Shown here one piece after another: positions 11,373 to 23,090 of a stretch of 64,000 nt of DNA. Below the pieces are notes generated by a model, which worked only from the letters and a program-made list of their open reading frames with translations, searched no databases and was not told the DNA's origin. Position numbers and translations under genes: made by a program. Source of the stretch: Silurus meridionalis (lineage: Eukaryota > Chordata > Actinopteri > Siluriformes > Siluridae); contig NC_060901.1 in NCBI RefSeq assembly GCF_014805685.1, forward strand, positions 25,599,405 to 25,663,404. The letters run 5' to 3'. Position 1 is the stretch's first letter. Each line of letters starts with the position of its first letter.

Positions 11373-14300
11373 TTTAGTTGTACATTTCAAAAAATCCACT
11401 CTGCCCCATGGCTCTGGTGGTGAAATAATCTGAACTGCTGCAGCTGTGGAGTGAAAATGCGAAATTAAAACATCATCAGGTGGTAAAAAAAGATGAAAAT
11501 CACTTATTCATTTGAAATTAGTGTTAAAGTCGAATAAAGTGGCTGCGGAAAAGTACACAGGAGCATCGCTAAGGACTACCGTTTCACCGATCGAATAAAG
11601 ACATCCATCATTGTGTTACTTCAGCATGGACAGCTCCACTTACCATGTGGAGAGATTGTGTTGAATTCCTCCTCGTTGAATTCTTGTAATCTTTTCTTTA
11701 GATCTGAGAGAGAATTCCTCACTTCATCAAAAAAGACATGTTGATTGATGGACCTGTTAAAATTTGGTTTATCCAAAGGAGGAGACTGATATCCAGAAGC
11801 TAAAACCTACGGAAAACAAATGAAAGGAGATGGATTTTGTAGCATAGTGTTGCAGCTCTCAGTTTGTCTTTTTGTAAAATGTATAAATTTATTTTACATC
11901 CATCACCAAACAAATCCATCATATCATCATTATGGATCCTCCTTATGAGCCACCAGGTTTTAATGTGGTAGCTATAGATTTAGGAAAACGGTATATTTAT
12001 TAGTCAATGCTAGTAGTTAGCGATCCTTCATTGCTTAATTGTCAAATTGTTAAACACACCAGACAAATGAAGATGCAGCTACTTGATCCCAGGTCCACAA
12101 ACTGAACTTAACTGAACATCTAGGTCAGAAACATATATTGTTCCTTCAACAAAAAGTGTTTTAGAGAATGTGTGTGGAACAGCCGGCTCTTTAGATCAGA
12201 CTGTGTGTGTTACCTGGAGAAAAAGGATGTGATCGTGTTTGTGTGAAAGCTGCTCCAGCTCATTGACTCTCCTCTGAAGATCAGCAATCTCCTCCTCTAG
12301 TTGCTCCAGGAGTCGTTCAGCTTGATTAAGTTCAGCCTTCTCCTGAGCTTGGATCATTTCCCTCGTCTCCGAGCGCTTTTTCTCCAGAGAGCTTATAAGC
12401 TTAGTAAAGAACCTGTCGCTGTCTTCCAGTGCTGTCTGTGCTCTCAGCTGTTGGGTAACACACACACGCACACACAACCTGAAGATTATTTATTATTTTC
12501 TTTCTTACATGGTCTTTGAATGACTCCATAATCTCCATGTTGTCTGCTCACTTTTATAGTCTTCACAGCTTGTTTTAGCTCCTGCACGTTCTTCTGCTTC
12601 TCCTGGATTCGCAACTGGGATTTCATCTGCTGCTTCTCAAATTCACCCTGCGTTCAAAACAATCATTCTCGGCACTTTATAGTGTGTACATTTATAGTCT
12701 CCTTCATCAGAATATATAATCACCCAGTAACTCAGTGCTGTAGAATATCTATATGATTATTGCTAGACTATATTGTTTCGCTAACAAAGTCAAATCTCGG
12801 CTTCATTCAATTGTACGTGAAAGACAAACAGAATTTGTGCATTAATGTATAGCAAACATATCTATTCCAGAATGGTCAATAATGGACAATTTGTACCTAA
12901 GATCAGATGTTTTAGATATTTTGTTAGGTTTAAGCATTAAAGTTGGTCTAATATGCATAGATAAAGGTCTGGTTCACTTCATCCAGGCCTGCCTCTGGAT
13001 AGTGTTCTCTTCGACTGGAGGCCACTCTGTGCTGCTTGGGACAGTTTCTCATCAATGCCTTGGTGGTTCCATGAAATTCCGGAGTAAGAACGGGAGCTTT
13101 GAGGATGGATTTGGACTGTAGTTAATGTCAACATTGACTCAGGACTACTTTTCGCTTCTGATCATCATCACTGTACCCCGCAACATCTTATATCTGCTAT
13201 AAATGGACATTCTGTCCAACCCAGATGAGGATGAGTTTTCTCTTGACTGGTTCCTCTCAAGGTTTCTTCCTTATGCCATCTTGGGGCGTTTTTCCTTCAC
13301 CACAGTCGCCACCGGCTCGCTCATCAGGGACAAACTTACTTATAAAGAACATATAAATTTTTTATCACCACATTATCTGTGTAAAGCTGCTTTGATACAA
13401 CGTTCATTGTTAAAAGCAAGAACACCTCTGAAGCACTTTGAGAATATGAAAAGGCATCATCAGAAATTTAAGGATTTTGGGGCAAACCAGGAATATTCTG
13501 AAAGGCTTCCTCAGGTGTTTGAAAATTCGAAATGGGAATGATGCGTGTTGAAGGTCCTAGAAATTTACTTTGGATCACAAGAAATCCTTGAGTTAAACTT
13601 CGAGGACATAGTAGAGAAAATGTGTACCCAAATATATCCCTGGAAATGTATGGAATGATAATGGAATAGTACTCTGGTTGTTAATATTCTGGTGACCTTT
13701 ACACTCTGGCACAAATTCAATGTGTTGCAGCCACCTACATACAGTGGTGTGAAAAAGTGTTTGCCCCCTTCCGGATTTCTTATTTTTTTTGCATGTTTTT
13801 CACACTTTTATGTTTCAGATCATCAAACTAATTGAAATATTAGTAAAAGAGAACACAAGTGAACACAACATGCAGTTTCTAAATGAATGTTTTTATTATT
13901 GAGGGAAAACAAAATTCAAAACTACATAGCCCTGTGTGAAAAGCCCCCTAAACCTAATAACTGCTTGGGCCACCCTTAACAGCAACAACTGCATTCAAGC
14001 ATTTGCGATAACTTGCAATGAGTCTGTTACAGCGCTGTGGAGGACCTTTGCTCCACTCATCTATGCAGAATTGTTGTAATTCAGCCACATTGGAGGGTTT
14101 TCAAGCATTTCAGTATTTAAACTGAACAGCTCTGTTGTGTCTTACAAAACAAGTATGATGGAACATTTTTGGTGGACATCAAGTCACAGATACAACACAC
14201 ACAGCTTTTTGGTTTCCAGCACCACAATTGCCTGCCTCACCCTGACACAGTTCATTGTTGAAGTACATGTTTGGTAACTCGTCTTACCAGATTCTGACTA

Positions 14301-14935
14301 TCGTTGAAGATGAATCTAAAAAACACTGAGGATAATTAAATTTTATAAAGTTTTCTCATTCTCACCTGCTTCTCAGCTCGTTCTGCGTTGGCCATGACGA
14401 TCTCGTGTCCCTTGTGATTATCCGTCGTACACATATGACAGACGTAAGTTTGATCAGTACGGCAGTAGATCTCGATCGGCTTGTTATGTTCAGAGCAGAT
14501 CTTTTGAAGTTTAGCTGAAGCTTCAGTTAAGGTGTGTTTTTTCAAAGCATGAGGTTTGAGATGAACTTCACAAATTGAAGCGACACAAACCAGGCAAAAC
14601 TTTGTGGCTTTGACTTTTTCCCCAGTGCAGAAATCACATTCCACATCTCCAGGTCCAATGTCACAGTGAGCAGGAGAAGCATCTTGGATATCAGTCTTCT
14701 TGACCCTCTCCACCACTTCAGCCAGCATGTTGTTTCTGTGTAGAACAGGCCTTGAAGTGAAGTTGTTCCTGCAATGAGGACAGCTGTAAATGGCGTTCTC
14801 ATCCTCCTGATCCCAGCAGTCATTAATACACACCTTACAGAAACTGTGACCACAGGGGGTTGTCACTGGTTCCTTCAGGAGATCCAGACACACTGGACAG
14901 ATGAAGTCGTCCTGATCTACTAAAATACTGGCCAT
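10736..14935 (-). CDS. TRIM-B: finTRIM-type RING/B-box/B30.2 E3 ligase
   Basis: Exons: 14366-14935, 12552-12647, 12214-12447, 11644-11806, 11384-11443 and 10736-11271. They sum to 1659 nt, or 552 residues, all in frame. Exon 1 starts MASILVDQDDF and has the RING ([17 protein letters not shown]), the CDFC B-box 1-like block and B-box 2 (CSEHNK through HKGHE). Exons 2 and 3 are heptad-rich coiled coil. Exon 6 is PRY-SPRY with [17 protein letters not shown] and PLYAGFG. The predicted role is a cytosolic E3 ubiquitin ligase of the fish finTRIM expansion. Intron 1 (12648-14365) is swollen by repeats at 13203-13430 and 13748-14110. Intron 5 contains (GT)n. The donor of the 96-nt exon reads AAAA then GTGAG, still a valid splice. 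No disabling change was seen. It shares a proximal promoter block with TRIM-C and TRIM-D. Confidence 0.88.
11320..11370. repeat. (GT)n microsatellite
   Basis: A simple dinucleotide run inside intron 5 of TRIM-B, very close to the donor of the 60-nt exon at 11384. Confidence 0.95.
13203..13430 (+). repeat. Dispersed repeat ('CTCAAGGTTTCTTCCT' family)
   Basis: It contains TGGTTCCTCTCAAGGTTTCT and TGTGTAAAGCTGCTTTGATA, a block found again at 59080-59260 and, in part, at 6240-6290. It lies in intron 1 of TRIM-B and has no coding potential of its own. The class is uncertain. Confidence 0.6.
13748..14110 (-). mobile_element. Truncated DNA transposon with CAGTGGTGTGAAAAAG end
   Basis: It starts next to a TA with the terminal motif CAGTGGTGTGAAAAAGTGTT and runs into sequence whose minus strand resembles part of a Tc1/mariner-type element. 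The other end is missing. It sits in intron 1 of TRIM-B. Recognition is by memory of a common fish repeat; the family was not verified. Confidence 0.55.
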
Positions 14936-15013
14936 TTTCCTGCATTCACAAACTGAAAATGAGAGATTCTTTTCTTATTCTTTGAAATGACAAGTTACTT
15001 CCTTGTTCTCTCG

Positions 15014-15014
<1 letters not shown>

Positions 15015-15070
<56 letters not shown>
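15015..15070. repeat. (TG)n microsatellite
   Basis: A simple repeat between the TRIM-B start codon and its conserved promoter block, presumably 5' UTR or promoter. Confidence 0.95.
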
Positions 15071-15072
<2 letters not shown>

Positions 15073-15084
15073 TGAGTGAGAGAT

Positions 15085-15142
15085 TAAAGTAGGAGGAGCA
15101 CAAGCACAGGTAGGCTATGAAAACACCTGAGTTAACCATTTC
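15085..15142 (-). promoter_or_regulatory. Conserved finTRIM proximal promoter block (TRIM-B)
   Basis: On the minus strand this reads GGTTAAC, then ACCTGTGCTTGTGCTCCTCC and TACTTTA, about 150-200 bp before the ATG. The same block precedes TRIM-C (21065-21120) and, more diverged, TRIM-D (22013-22075). GAAA repeats lie just upstream, but no canonical ISRE spacing was found. The promoter role is inferred from position and conservation. Confidence 0.5.
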
Positions 15143-16028
15143 ATTTCTTTTCAGTGCAGAAATATCCTAAAGATGCCTGAAAAATGTAAGTTACAGTTTC
15201 ACCACTAGCAATCATTCCATTAATTTAAAGCAAATGCCACCATATCTTTTTTTTTTAAATCTGTTTATGTGGAACGTTCAAGGAGCATGTTTAACTCGAC
15301 CGAGAGAGAGAGAGACAGGAAGAGAAGGCTATGGAGCAGAAAGCAAAAAGCAGTATTGAATTTATTTCCTGGTCCAGAATAATGTGATGACCTACATATT
15401 TAGTCACAAATATGTGCCAGGATCCTCTCCCCAGACCTCCAGCTTGATAGACCTTTTTAGGTGAAGTAGACCTAAATCTAACTAAACTGTGCTTTGGATT
15501 GGGTTTCTACTGCTAGACCCATTGCCTCACCGTTTTACTCCTGCACCTGTCCTGCCACATCAGGAACCACCCTCAGACCTCCACTCCATCCCGGCTGTTT
15601 ATCATGACCTAGAGTCTGTTTCATTTGATGTGAAATATTGTTCAGTGTTTTACAATAAAATTTTAGGGTTTGAAAAAAAAAAAACTTTAAACATGAAACC
15701 GTAAATGTGTATTTTACATCAAAATCACATTTTTTCCAAAGCTTTTATTTTATTTGTATATAGTGTTAGTTAAACATTCTGCACTAGTACATTTATTATT
15801 TATTTATTACTGTTTATTGTTTATTTAATGAGCCTGTGACTTATATGAAACAAACAGGTTAAACTTTGCATCATGAGATTTCATATGATCATTTTCACCA
15901 TTTCTATGCTAACAGTTAATTTTTAATATTAAATGTTTTAACTATTATAAAAAATAAAGAATATGTTTTAATTACTAAAATTGTGTGCTAGCAATTTTTG
16001 GGAATTTTTACACAAAACACTACATACA
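15143..16028. other. Intergenic between TRIM-B and TRIM-C, no gene seen
   Basis: AT-rich sequence including a short GA-rich stretch near 15300 and poly-A/T runs. It should contain the 3' UTR of TRIM-C and the distal promoter of TRIM-B. Confidence 0.45.
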
Positions 16029-19000
16029 TTATTTTGAATCACATAATCTCACAGTAGATTCCGGCCACCAGGAGGGACCAAACCCAGCGTATAGAGGCTG
16101 AGTGAATGTGGTTTGGACTTTGTGGAGGAGCTTCATTGTATCAGAGACGCTGTAGAAGGACAGAGTTCCTGCACTGTGATCCACACACACTCCTATTCTG
16201 GAGGATGACGGTGTTCCAAGATCAGTCTTAATGTTGTTGTGATAGAAAGTGAGAGAAGAAGAAGAACATTGCAGACTCCAGGACTCATTGTTATGTTTAT
16301 CTCCCAGTCTTTTCCTGCCGATGTCTTTATAGGAGACTGAAATGGACACGCCAACCCCGCTCCACTCCACCTCCCAGTAACAGTGTCCACTCAGACTCTC
16401 TTTACACAACACCTGTAGGCAAAAGTCAAATCTGTCTGGATGTTCAGAGTACTTCTGGTTTCGCTTAGTGTATGTCAACGCTCTATTCTTTTCAAACAGA
16501 TTGAGGTGTTGATTTGCTGTATTGGGATCCAGAGTCAGATAACAGAAATCTAAAAGAAAAGAAAAGCAAACTGACAGTGTGAACAATGTGTGTGTGTGTT
16601 TTTGTGTGTGCATGATGGATAAACATAGTGTGTGTATGTGTATATTAGGGATGATTAAAAAAAGTGTGCATCGGATACAAGTTCGCATTTGTATAACAAT
16701 GCATTGTTTTTAACATATTTTATTTGCATTGGTAAAAAAATATCTAACTAATATTTAGTTGTATGACCACAGTTTTTTAAAACTGCTTCACATCTGTGTG
16801 GCATGGAGTCAACCAACTTGTGGCACCTCTCAGCTGTTATTCCACTCCATGATTCTTTAACAACATTCCACAATTCATTTACATTTCTTGGTTTTGCTTC
16901 AGAAACAGCATTTTTGATATCACCCCACAAGTTCTCGATTGGATTAAGGTCCGGGGATTGGGCTGGCCACTCCATAACATTAATTTTGTTGGTTTAGAAT
17001 CAAGACTTTGCTCGTTTACTAGTGTGTTTGGGGTCATTGTCTTGTTGAAACAACCATTTCAAGGGCATGTCCTCTTCAGCATAAGGCAACATGACCTCTT
17101 CAAGTATTTTGATATATGCAAACTGATCCATGATCCCTGGTATGCAATAAATAGGCCCAACACCATAGTAGGAGAAACATGCCCATATCATGATGCTTGC
17201 ACCACCATGCTTCACTGTCTTCACTGTGTGCTGTGGCTTGAATTCAGAGTTTGGGGGTCGTCTCACAAACTGTCTGTGGCCCTTGGACCCAAAAAGAAAA
17301 ATTTTACTCTCATCAGTCCACAAAATGTTCCTCCATTTCTCTTTAGGCCAGTTGATGTGTTCTTTGGCAAATTGTAACCTCTTCTGCACATGCTTTTTTT
17401 TTAACAGAGGGACTTTGCGGGGGATTCTTGAAAATAGATTAGCTTCACACAGACGTCTTCTAACTGTCACAGTACTTACAGGTAACTCCAGACTGTCTTT
17501 GATCATCCTGGAGCTGATCATTGGCTGAGCCTTTGCCATTCTGGTTATTCTTCGATCCATTTTGATGGTTGTCTTCCGTTTTCTTCCACGTCTCTCTGGT
17601 TTTGCTCTCCATTTTAAGGCATTGGAGATCATTTTAGCTGAACAGCCTATAATTTTTTGCACCTCTTTATAGGTTTTCCCCTCTCCAATCTACTTTTTAT
17701 TCAAAGTACACTGTTCTTCTGAACAATGAACGACCCATTTCCCTCAGGCTTTCAAATGCATGTTCAACAAGTGCTGGCTTCATCCTTAAATAGGGGCCAC
17801 CTGATTCACACCTGTTTTTTCACAAAATTGATGACCTCAGTGATTGAATGCCACACTGCTATTTTTTTGAACACACCCCTTTCAACTAATTGCCCAATTG
17901 CACAGCCTTACGAGCGTGCATATCATGAATGCTGGGTCTTGTTTGTTTTCTGAGAATCTACTGCACCTACTGGTAACTTGTTTGCCACATAGCAATAAAA
18001 AATCTACTAAAAACCTGGATTATTCTGGTTAGTCACATTGTACTGCTATTTTTTTAACAATACTGTAGATCGATTTCTCCTCGCTAAACTGTTTCTCGAG
18101 CACGTACTGTATCACAACACTACGGAGACCAAGGCATGTCCTCAAAATCACATAGAATACAGATTAACAAGGCAAAGGTAGAGCTGTGTCTTTCTGTAGT
18201 AAAAAAAAGTGAAAGAACCCCAGGTTTTACCTCATCACTTTTTCTTTTTTTGTTTGTGTTCAAACTAAAGAAATAAAAGTGAACTACCATATTGAATTGC
18301 ATAGCATTTTGCATCAGTAGCTGCTTCATATGTATCCATAATGTATCATGTTTTTGGCTATTCATCTTGACTGTACACACTAAATCATGTGTATAGTGTG
18401 TATGTTGTTGCATTAGACGTACACTTCAAGAAATCTTCTCTGCTCTCTGTCTGTGAAATAATGTAAACTGCTGCAGCTGTGGAGAGAAAAATGGATATAA
18501 AGACAAAAATCATCATCAGGTTGTGTACAAAGACTAGAGTAAAAGTAGTTCTCCAGCAGGAACAGCTCCTCTTACCCTGTGGAAGAATTTTGTTGAATTC
18601 CTCCTCACAGAAAATTTCAAGTCTCTTCTTCAGATCTGAGACAGAATTACTCACTCCTTTAAATGAGAGATTTTGATGAACAATAATACTTGAGGTGTCT
18701 AAATCTGATCTTTCAGAAAGGGGAGACCGACGTCCAAAAGCTAAAGCCTACACAAATAACAGACAGTAGTTTGATAAGGTAAAGAAAACAATATTTTTTT
18801 TTTTTATGTGGTCACATTTATATCCATAAATATTAGGTTTGAAAGAGGCAGATGAGGAGGACAGGGCAGGTATGGAGATGGATGATCCGCTTTGGCGATC
18901 CCTAATGGGAGAATGAAGAATTTACATCCATCAATATACTGCTACTATATTTCCCAGCATGCATTACATAAAAACATCATACTATCATTATAAATCCTCT

Positions 19001-20937
19001 TTGTAAATAAAAATGTAAATAAAAACAGAATGCAATTATTTCAAGATATCATAAATCCATATTTTGTTTTACGATAAAAACAAACAAAACTGAGAATATG
19101 TATCATTTTAAGAAAAATAATCAGATAATTTTAAGTTTGACTGCTGCAACAGGTCTGAAAAAGGCTGGGACAGTTCCATGTTTACTACCGTGGAGCATCA
19201 CATCTTCTGTCTGTATAAATATGAGCACATAGAAGACATTACTGGAGTGGTCTGCTGGTACAACACAATCTCTACAGACAGGAAGAGAATGGACAATTTG
19301 ATCTGGAAGGCCAGTGCAGTTCTGGGGATGCTCCTAGACAAAGTACAGGGGTGGCAGAAAAGTCTTGGTAGCTAAGCTATCATCATTGCTGGAAAATGAC
19401 TCTCACCACCTGTATATAATAGTTTCAGCTCTGAGCAGCTCCTTAAGTACAGACTGTTACATTCTAAATGTAACATGGAAATTTCCCTTGTTGTGGAACG
19501 AATACAATCTTATCTTAACTTACCTGACACGGGGCTTACATGAGCCGGGTACAAACAATAGAAACTAATTAGGGACGAAATGGCGACATCTAGTGGAATA
19601 AAAGGGATTGAATACAAACCTAGCTGGAATTCCCCTATCCTGATATTTCCCTTAATGAGAGGTGTATTAATGAGAGGTGTGTGCGTGGAATAGCTGACTC
19701 TGTGGATTACACAGTAAGAATTACCTGGAGGAAATAAATGTGATCATGTGTCTGTGAAAGCTGCTCCAGCTCAGTGACTCTCCTCTGAAGATCAGAAATC
19801 TCCTGCTCCAGTTGCTCCAAGAGTTGTTCACCTTCATTTACTTCAGCCTTCTCCTGAGCTCTTATCATCTCTGTCACCTCCGAGCGCTTTTTCTCCATGG
19901 AGCTGATCAGCTCATTAAAAATCCTCTCACTATCATCTACTGCTCTCTGTGCACTGAGCTGTTGGAAAATCCACAAAAGATGAAACGTTTATTTATCATT
20001 CCTTCTCTTATTGGGTCTCTAAATGACTTGATGTCCATGTTGTATGTGTTTCTAGGAGCAGCTCCGTCTCTGCTCACTGCTTACCTTTATAATGTTCACA
20101 GCCTGTTTCAGCTCCTGCACCTTCTTCTGCTTCTCCTGGATTCTCTGCTGGAATTTCATCTGCTCCTCTTCCAGCTTACTCTGGGGACAAATCATTAAGC
20201 TAAGTCAAGGGCCTTGCTTAAGCAGTTGCAGATTGGTGGTGGTGGGATTTGAACTTGTGACCTTCCGCTCCAAAGTCCAATTCCTTAGCCACTGAGATAC
20301 CACCTCACTTAAATGTCATTGTATGTATGATAGTTACCATTCTCACCTGTTTCTCAGCTCTTTCTGCTGAGGCTGTGATGGTGTCGTGACCTTTATGCTT
20401 ATCCATCGTACACATATAACAGATGCAGGTTTGATCGGTACGGCAGTAGATCTCAATCGGCTTGTGATGTTCAGAGCAGATCTTCTCTTGTAGCCTTCCT
20501 GAGGCTTCAATTAAGGTGTGTTTTTTCAAAACAGAAACTTCTAGATGTGGTTTCAGATGAGTTTCACAAAAAGATGCCACGCACATCAGACAGGACTTGA
20601 CGGCTTTGTGTTTTCTCTCGCTGCAGAAATCACATTCCACATCTCCAGGTCCAGCGTAACAGTGAGCAGAAGAAGCAGCTTGGACTTCAGTCTTCTTCAG
20701 TTTCTCCACCACTTCAGCCAGCATGTTGTTTCTGTGTAGAACAGGCCTTGGAGTGAACGTGTGTCTGCACTGAGGACAGCTGTAGACCCCCTTCTGATCC
20801 TCCTGATCCCAGCAGCCATTAATACACACCTTACAGAAACTGTGACCACACGGGGTAGTTACAGGATCTTTCAGGAGATCCAGACATACTGCACAGATAA
20901 ACTGGTCCTGGTCTACTAAAATGCTGGATTCTGCCAT
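16029..20937 (-). CDS. TRIM-C: finTRIM-type RING/B-box/B30.2 E3 ligase
   Basis: Exons: 20347-20937, 20085-20180, 19725-19958, 18576-18747, 18423-18476 and 16029-16549. They sum to 1668 nt, or 555 residues, in frame. The start [13 protein letters not shown] is preferred over an in-frame ATG further upstream (21081), because all paralogues begin at this point and the extension is low-complexity 5' UTR-like sequence. RING ([17 protein letters not shown]), CDFC block, B-box 2 (CSEHHK through HKGHD), coiled coil, then PRY-SPRY with [17 protein letters not shown] and PLYAGFG. The fifth exon is 54 nt instead of 60, an in-frame loss of two codons. Intron 5 carries a dead Tc1-type transposon (about 16690-18068), explaining its 1.9 kb length. 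The gene is divergently arranged with TRIM-D, the two ATGs 1.19 kb apart. Confidence 0.88.
16690..18068 (-). mobile_element. Tc1-type DNA transposon, inactive
   Basis: The minus strand encodes most of a Tc1/mariner transposase in two frames: 17000-17662 (helix-turn-helix region, WTDES with the first catalytic Asp, [11 protein letters not shown] with the second) and 16748-16975 ([12 protein letters not shown] with the Glu). A frameshift near 16976-17000 and an in-frame stop in the N-terminal region make it inactive. The ends are approximate; a possible right terminus with CTACAGTATTGTT on the minus strand lies near 18056-18068. It is inserted in intron 5 of TRIM-C, same orientation as the gene. 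Confidence 0.85.
18870..18918 (+). repeat. SINE tail fragment
   Basis: GGATGATCCGCTTTGGCGAT followed by CCCTAATGGGAGA matches the 3' tail of the SINE at 254-480. It lies in intron 3 of TRIM-C. Confidence 0.55.
19160..19400 (+). mobile_element. LINE reverse-transcriptase C-terminal fragment
   Basis: The plus strand encodes [20 protein letters not shown] followed by KASAVLG, resembling the C-terminal end of L2/Rex-type LINE proteins in fish. Only about 70 residues remain, antisense to TRIM-C within its intron 3. Low-to-moderate confidence. Confidence 0.5.
20196..20312 (-). repeat. tRNA-like dispersed repeat (SINE type 2)
   Basis: GGGATTTGAACTTGTGACCT and GGGCCTTGCTTAAGCAGTTG match the inverted copies at 39545 and 61305. 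It sits in the short intron 1 of TRIM-C. Confidence 0.6.
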
Positions 20938-21064
20938 GTTTCTGTATATACGCACTGAAAAACAGAACAGTTTTGTGTTCTCAAAAATTAAAATTCTATG
21001 AAAGGTACTTCCTTGTTCTCTCTCTTTCTGTGTGAGTGGGTGTGCGGAAAAGAGATACAGAAAG

Positions 21065-21120
21065 TAAAGTAGGAGGAGCACAAATACAGGTAGATAATGA
21101 AAATTCCTTAGTTAACCCTT
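21065..21120 (-). promoter_or_regulatory. Conserved finTRIM proximal promoter block (TRIM-C)
   Basis: The minus strand carries GGTTAAC and ACCTGTATTTGTGCTCCTCC with TACTTTA, the same order and spacing as at 15085-15142. It lies about 130-180 bp before the TRIM-C ATG. Confidence 0.5.
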
Positions 21121-21176
21121 TTATCTCCCTTCAGTTGTATAATTGTAAAAAAAAAAAGTTATTGGAATTACTTTAA

Positions 21177-21180
<4 letters not shown>

Positions 21181-21215
<35 letters not shown>

Positions 21216-21715
21216 AGTATTGGGTCACCTGGTCATAAGTATGGTATGTGATTTTTTGATTGCATTCCACATTTAGTCCCAATGTGCTCTTATAATTCCC
21301 TCCACCCTTCTTGGAAAATGTTGCACTAGATTTTGGAGTGTGCTGATGGATATTTGTGTTTATCAGCCACAAGGGTGTTACGAAAGGCAGGTACTGATGT
21401 AGGTGAGGAGACCTGGGGTGCAGTCAGGGTTCACATTCATCCCAAAGGTGTTAAGTAGGGATGAGATCAGAGCTCTATAGCAGCAAGATCTTCCTCTCCA
21501 AAGCATCTCAACCATATGTTCTCACTTTGGGGCATCACCATGCTGGAACAGGTTTGGGTTTCCAAGTTCAATTGAATGCAAAATTATATCATAGCACCAT
21601 CTAAAGACCTGTACAATTGAACGCCTCCAACGTTGTGGATTGAAAAAGAACGACATATAGCAGGAAAGGTCAGGTGTCCCAATACTTTTGGAAATATAGT
21701 GTATATACGGACGTC
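21181..21715. mobile_element. Non-autonomous DNA element (MITE-like) in the C/D divergent promoter
   Basis: A (TA)n run (21181-21213) is followed by CAAGTATTGGGTCACCTGG. The other end has CAGGTGTCCCAATACTTTTG at about 21669, an imperfect inverted terminal repeat. The interior recurs at 23105-23375 and a lone end recurs at 27985-28020. There is no coding capacity. It sits between the TRIM-C and TRIM-D start sites. Confidence 0.65.
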
Positions 21716-22012
21716 TTTAGAGGAAGGTTGATCCTAGTAACAGATGTATTAATTAGAAAGTATGTGAGGCAGAACAGAAATTGAGATTTAATTGAAATTA
21801 TGGAATTCATTTCATTTGTCCATATATTTATTATTTCACACTGTTTGAAATTATATATTTTATATTACACTTTTTGAACTTCAATATTTCAACTGTGTGA
21901 TTTGATTTATTAGTATTTCTTGTGATGTAATGAATTCATAGGGTTTTTTTTTCTTTTTACCATGAAGAATTCTATGGAAAGTGTAAGCATTGTGTTATGT
22001 TTATGGACATGA

Positions 22013-22075
22013 AATGGTTAACAGAGAAGTATTTGTAACTAACCGAGCTGTATGTTCCTCCTCCTCTCACCCTCA
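22013..22075 (+). promoter_or_regulatory. Proximal promoter block of TRIM-D
   Basis: GAAATGGTTAACAGAGAAGT followed by a diverged GTTCCTCCTCCTCTC matches the block upstream of TRIM-B and TRIM-C. It lies 50-110 bp before the ATG. The function is inferred. Confidence 0.45.
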
Positions 22076-22123
22076 CACAGAACTGGGAAGTAACTCTAAC
22101 TGAAAGTGTGTGAGTTCTTGAAA

Positions 22124-23007
22124 ATGGCTCAGGCTAGTATTTCAGTAGATCAGGACCAGTTTGTCTGTCCACTATGTCTGGATTTCCTGAAGGATCCAGT
22201 GACTATCTACTGTGGTCACAGTTTCTGTAAGATGTGTATCAATGACCACTGGGATCAGGAGAATCAAAAAAGTGTCTACAGCTGTCCTCACTGCAGAGAT
22301 AATTTCACTCAAAGACCTATTCTTCGCAGAAACAGTATGTTGGCTGAATTGATGGAGAAGCTGCAGACAATTGAAGTCCAAGCTCCTTCTCATGCTCACT
22401 GTTACGCCGGACCTGGTGATGTGGAGTGTGATTTCTGCACTGGAAGAAAACACAAAGCCGTCAAGTCCTGTCTGGTGTGTGTGGCTTCTTACTGTGAAAT
22501 TCATCTGAAACCTCATCTCGAACGTCCTGCTTTGAAGAAGCACACATTAATTAAAGCGTCAGGAAAACTACAAGAGAAGATCTGCTCTGAGCACGACGAA
22601 GTGCTGAAGATCTACTGCCGGACCGATCGAACCTGCATCTGTTATCTGTGCATGATGGATAAACACAAAGGACACGAGACCGTCACGGCTGCAGCAGAAC
22701 GAGCCGAGAAACAGGTAAAAATAAGAAAACGTTAAAAAGTTAAATCCTTTTATTTGTTGTGTTACAATGATTATTTATAGTCATTAATTGTCTATTAAAA
22801 TTTCACCAGACCAGTTAGTGAAGATCTCAAAAAAATTCACTAACGAGTTAGTGAAGATTCCAACAGTCTACAACACCCAACTGCAGCAGGGTGGGGCAGG
22901 TCTTACCAGAAACATTCTCACAGAAAGGAAGTGCAAGACTAAGAAAAAGAAAAAGTAAACAAAAACAAATCTGTTACAATAATATACTGTATATAACTGT
23001 ATATATA

Positions 23008-23090
<83 letters not shown>

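Noticed and set aside
15131..15155. An interferon-stimulated response element upstream of TRIM-B
   Set aside because: The GAAA repeats are spaced by one base, not the two needed for the canonical GAAANNGAAA motif, so only an IRF-like half-site series can be claimed.
20938..21081. Upstream in-frame ATG extending TRIM-C by about 48 residues
   Set aside because: Paralogues all start at the M-A-x-S motif right before the RING, and the extension covers 5' UTR-like and promoter sequence.
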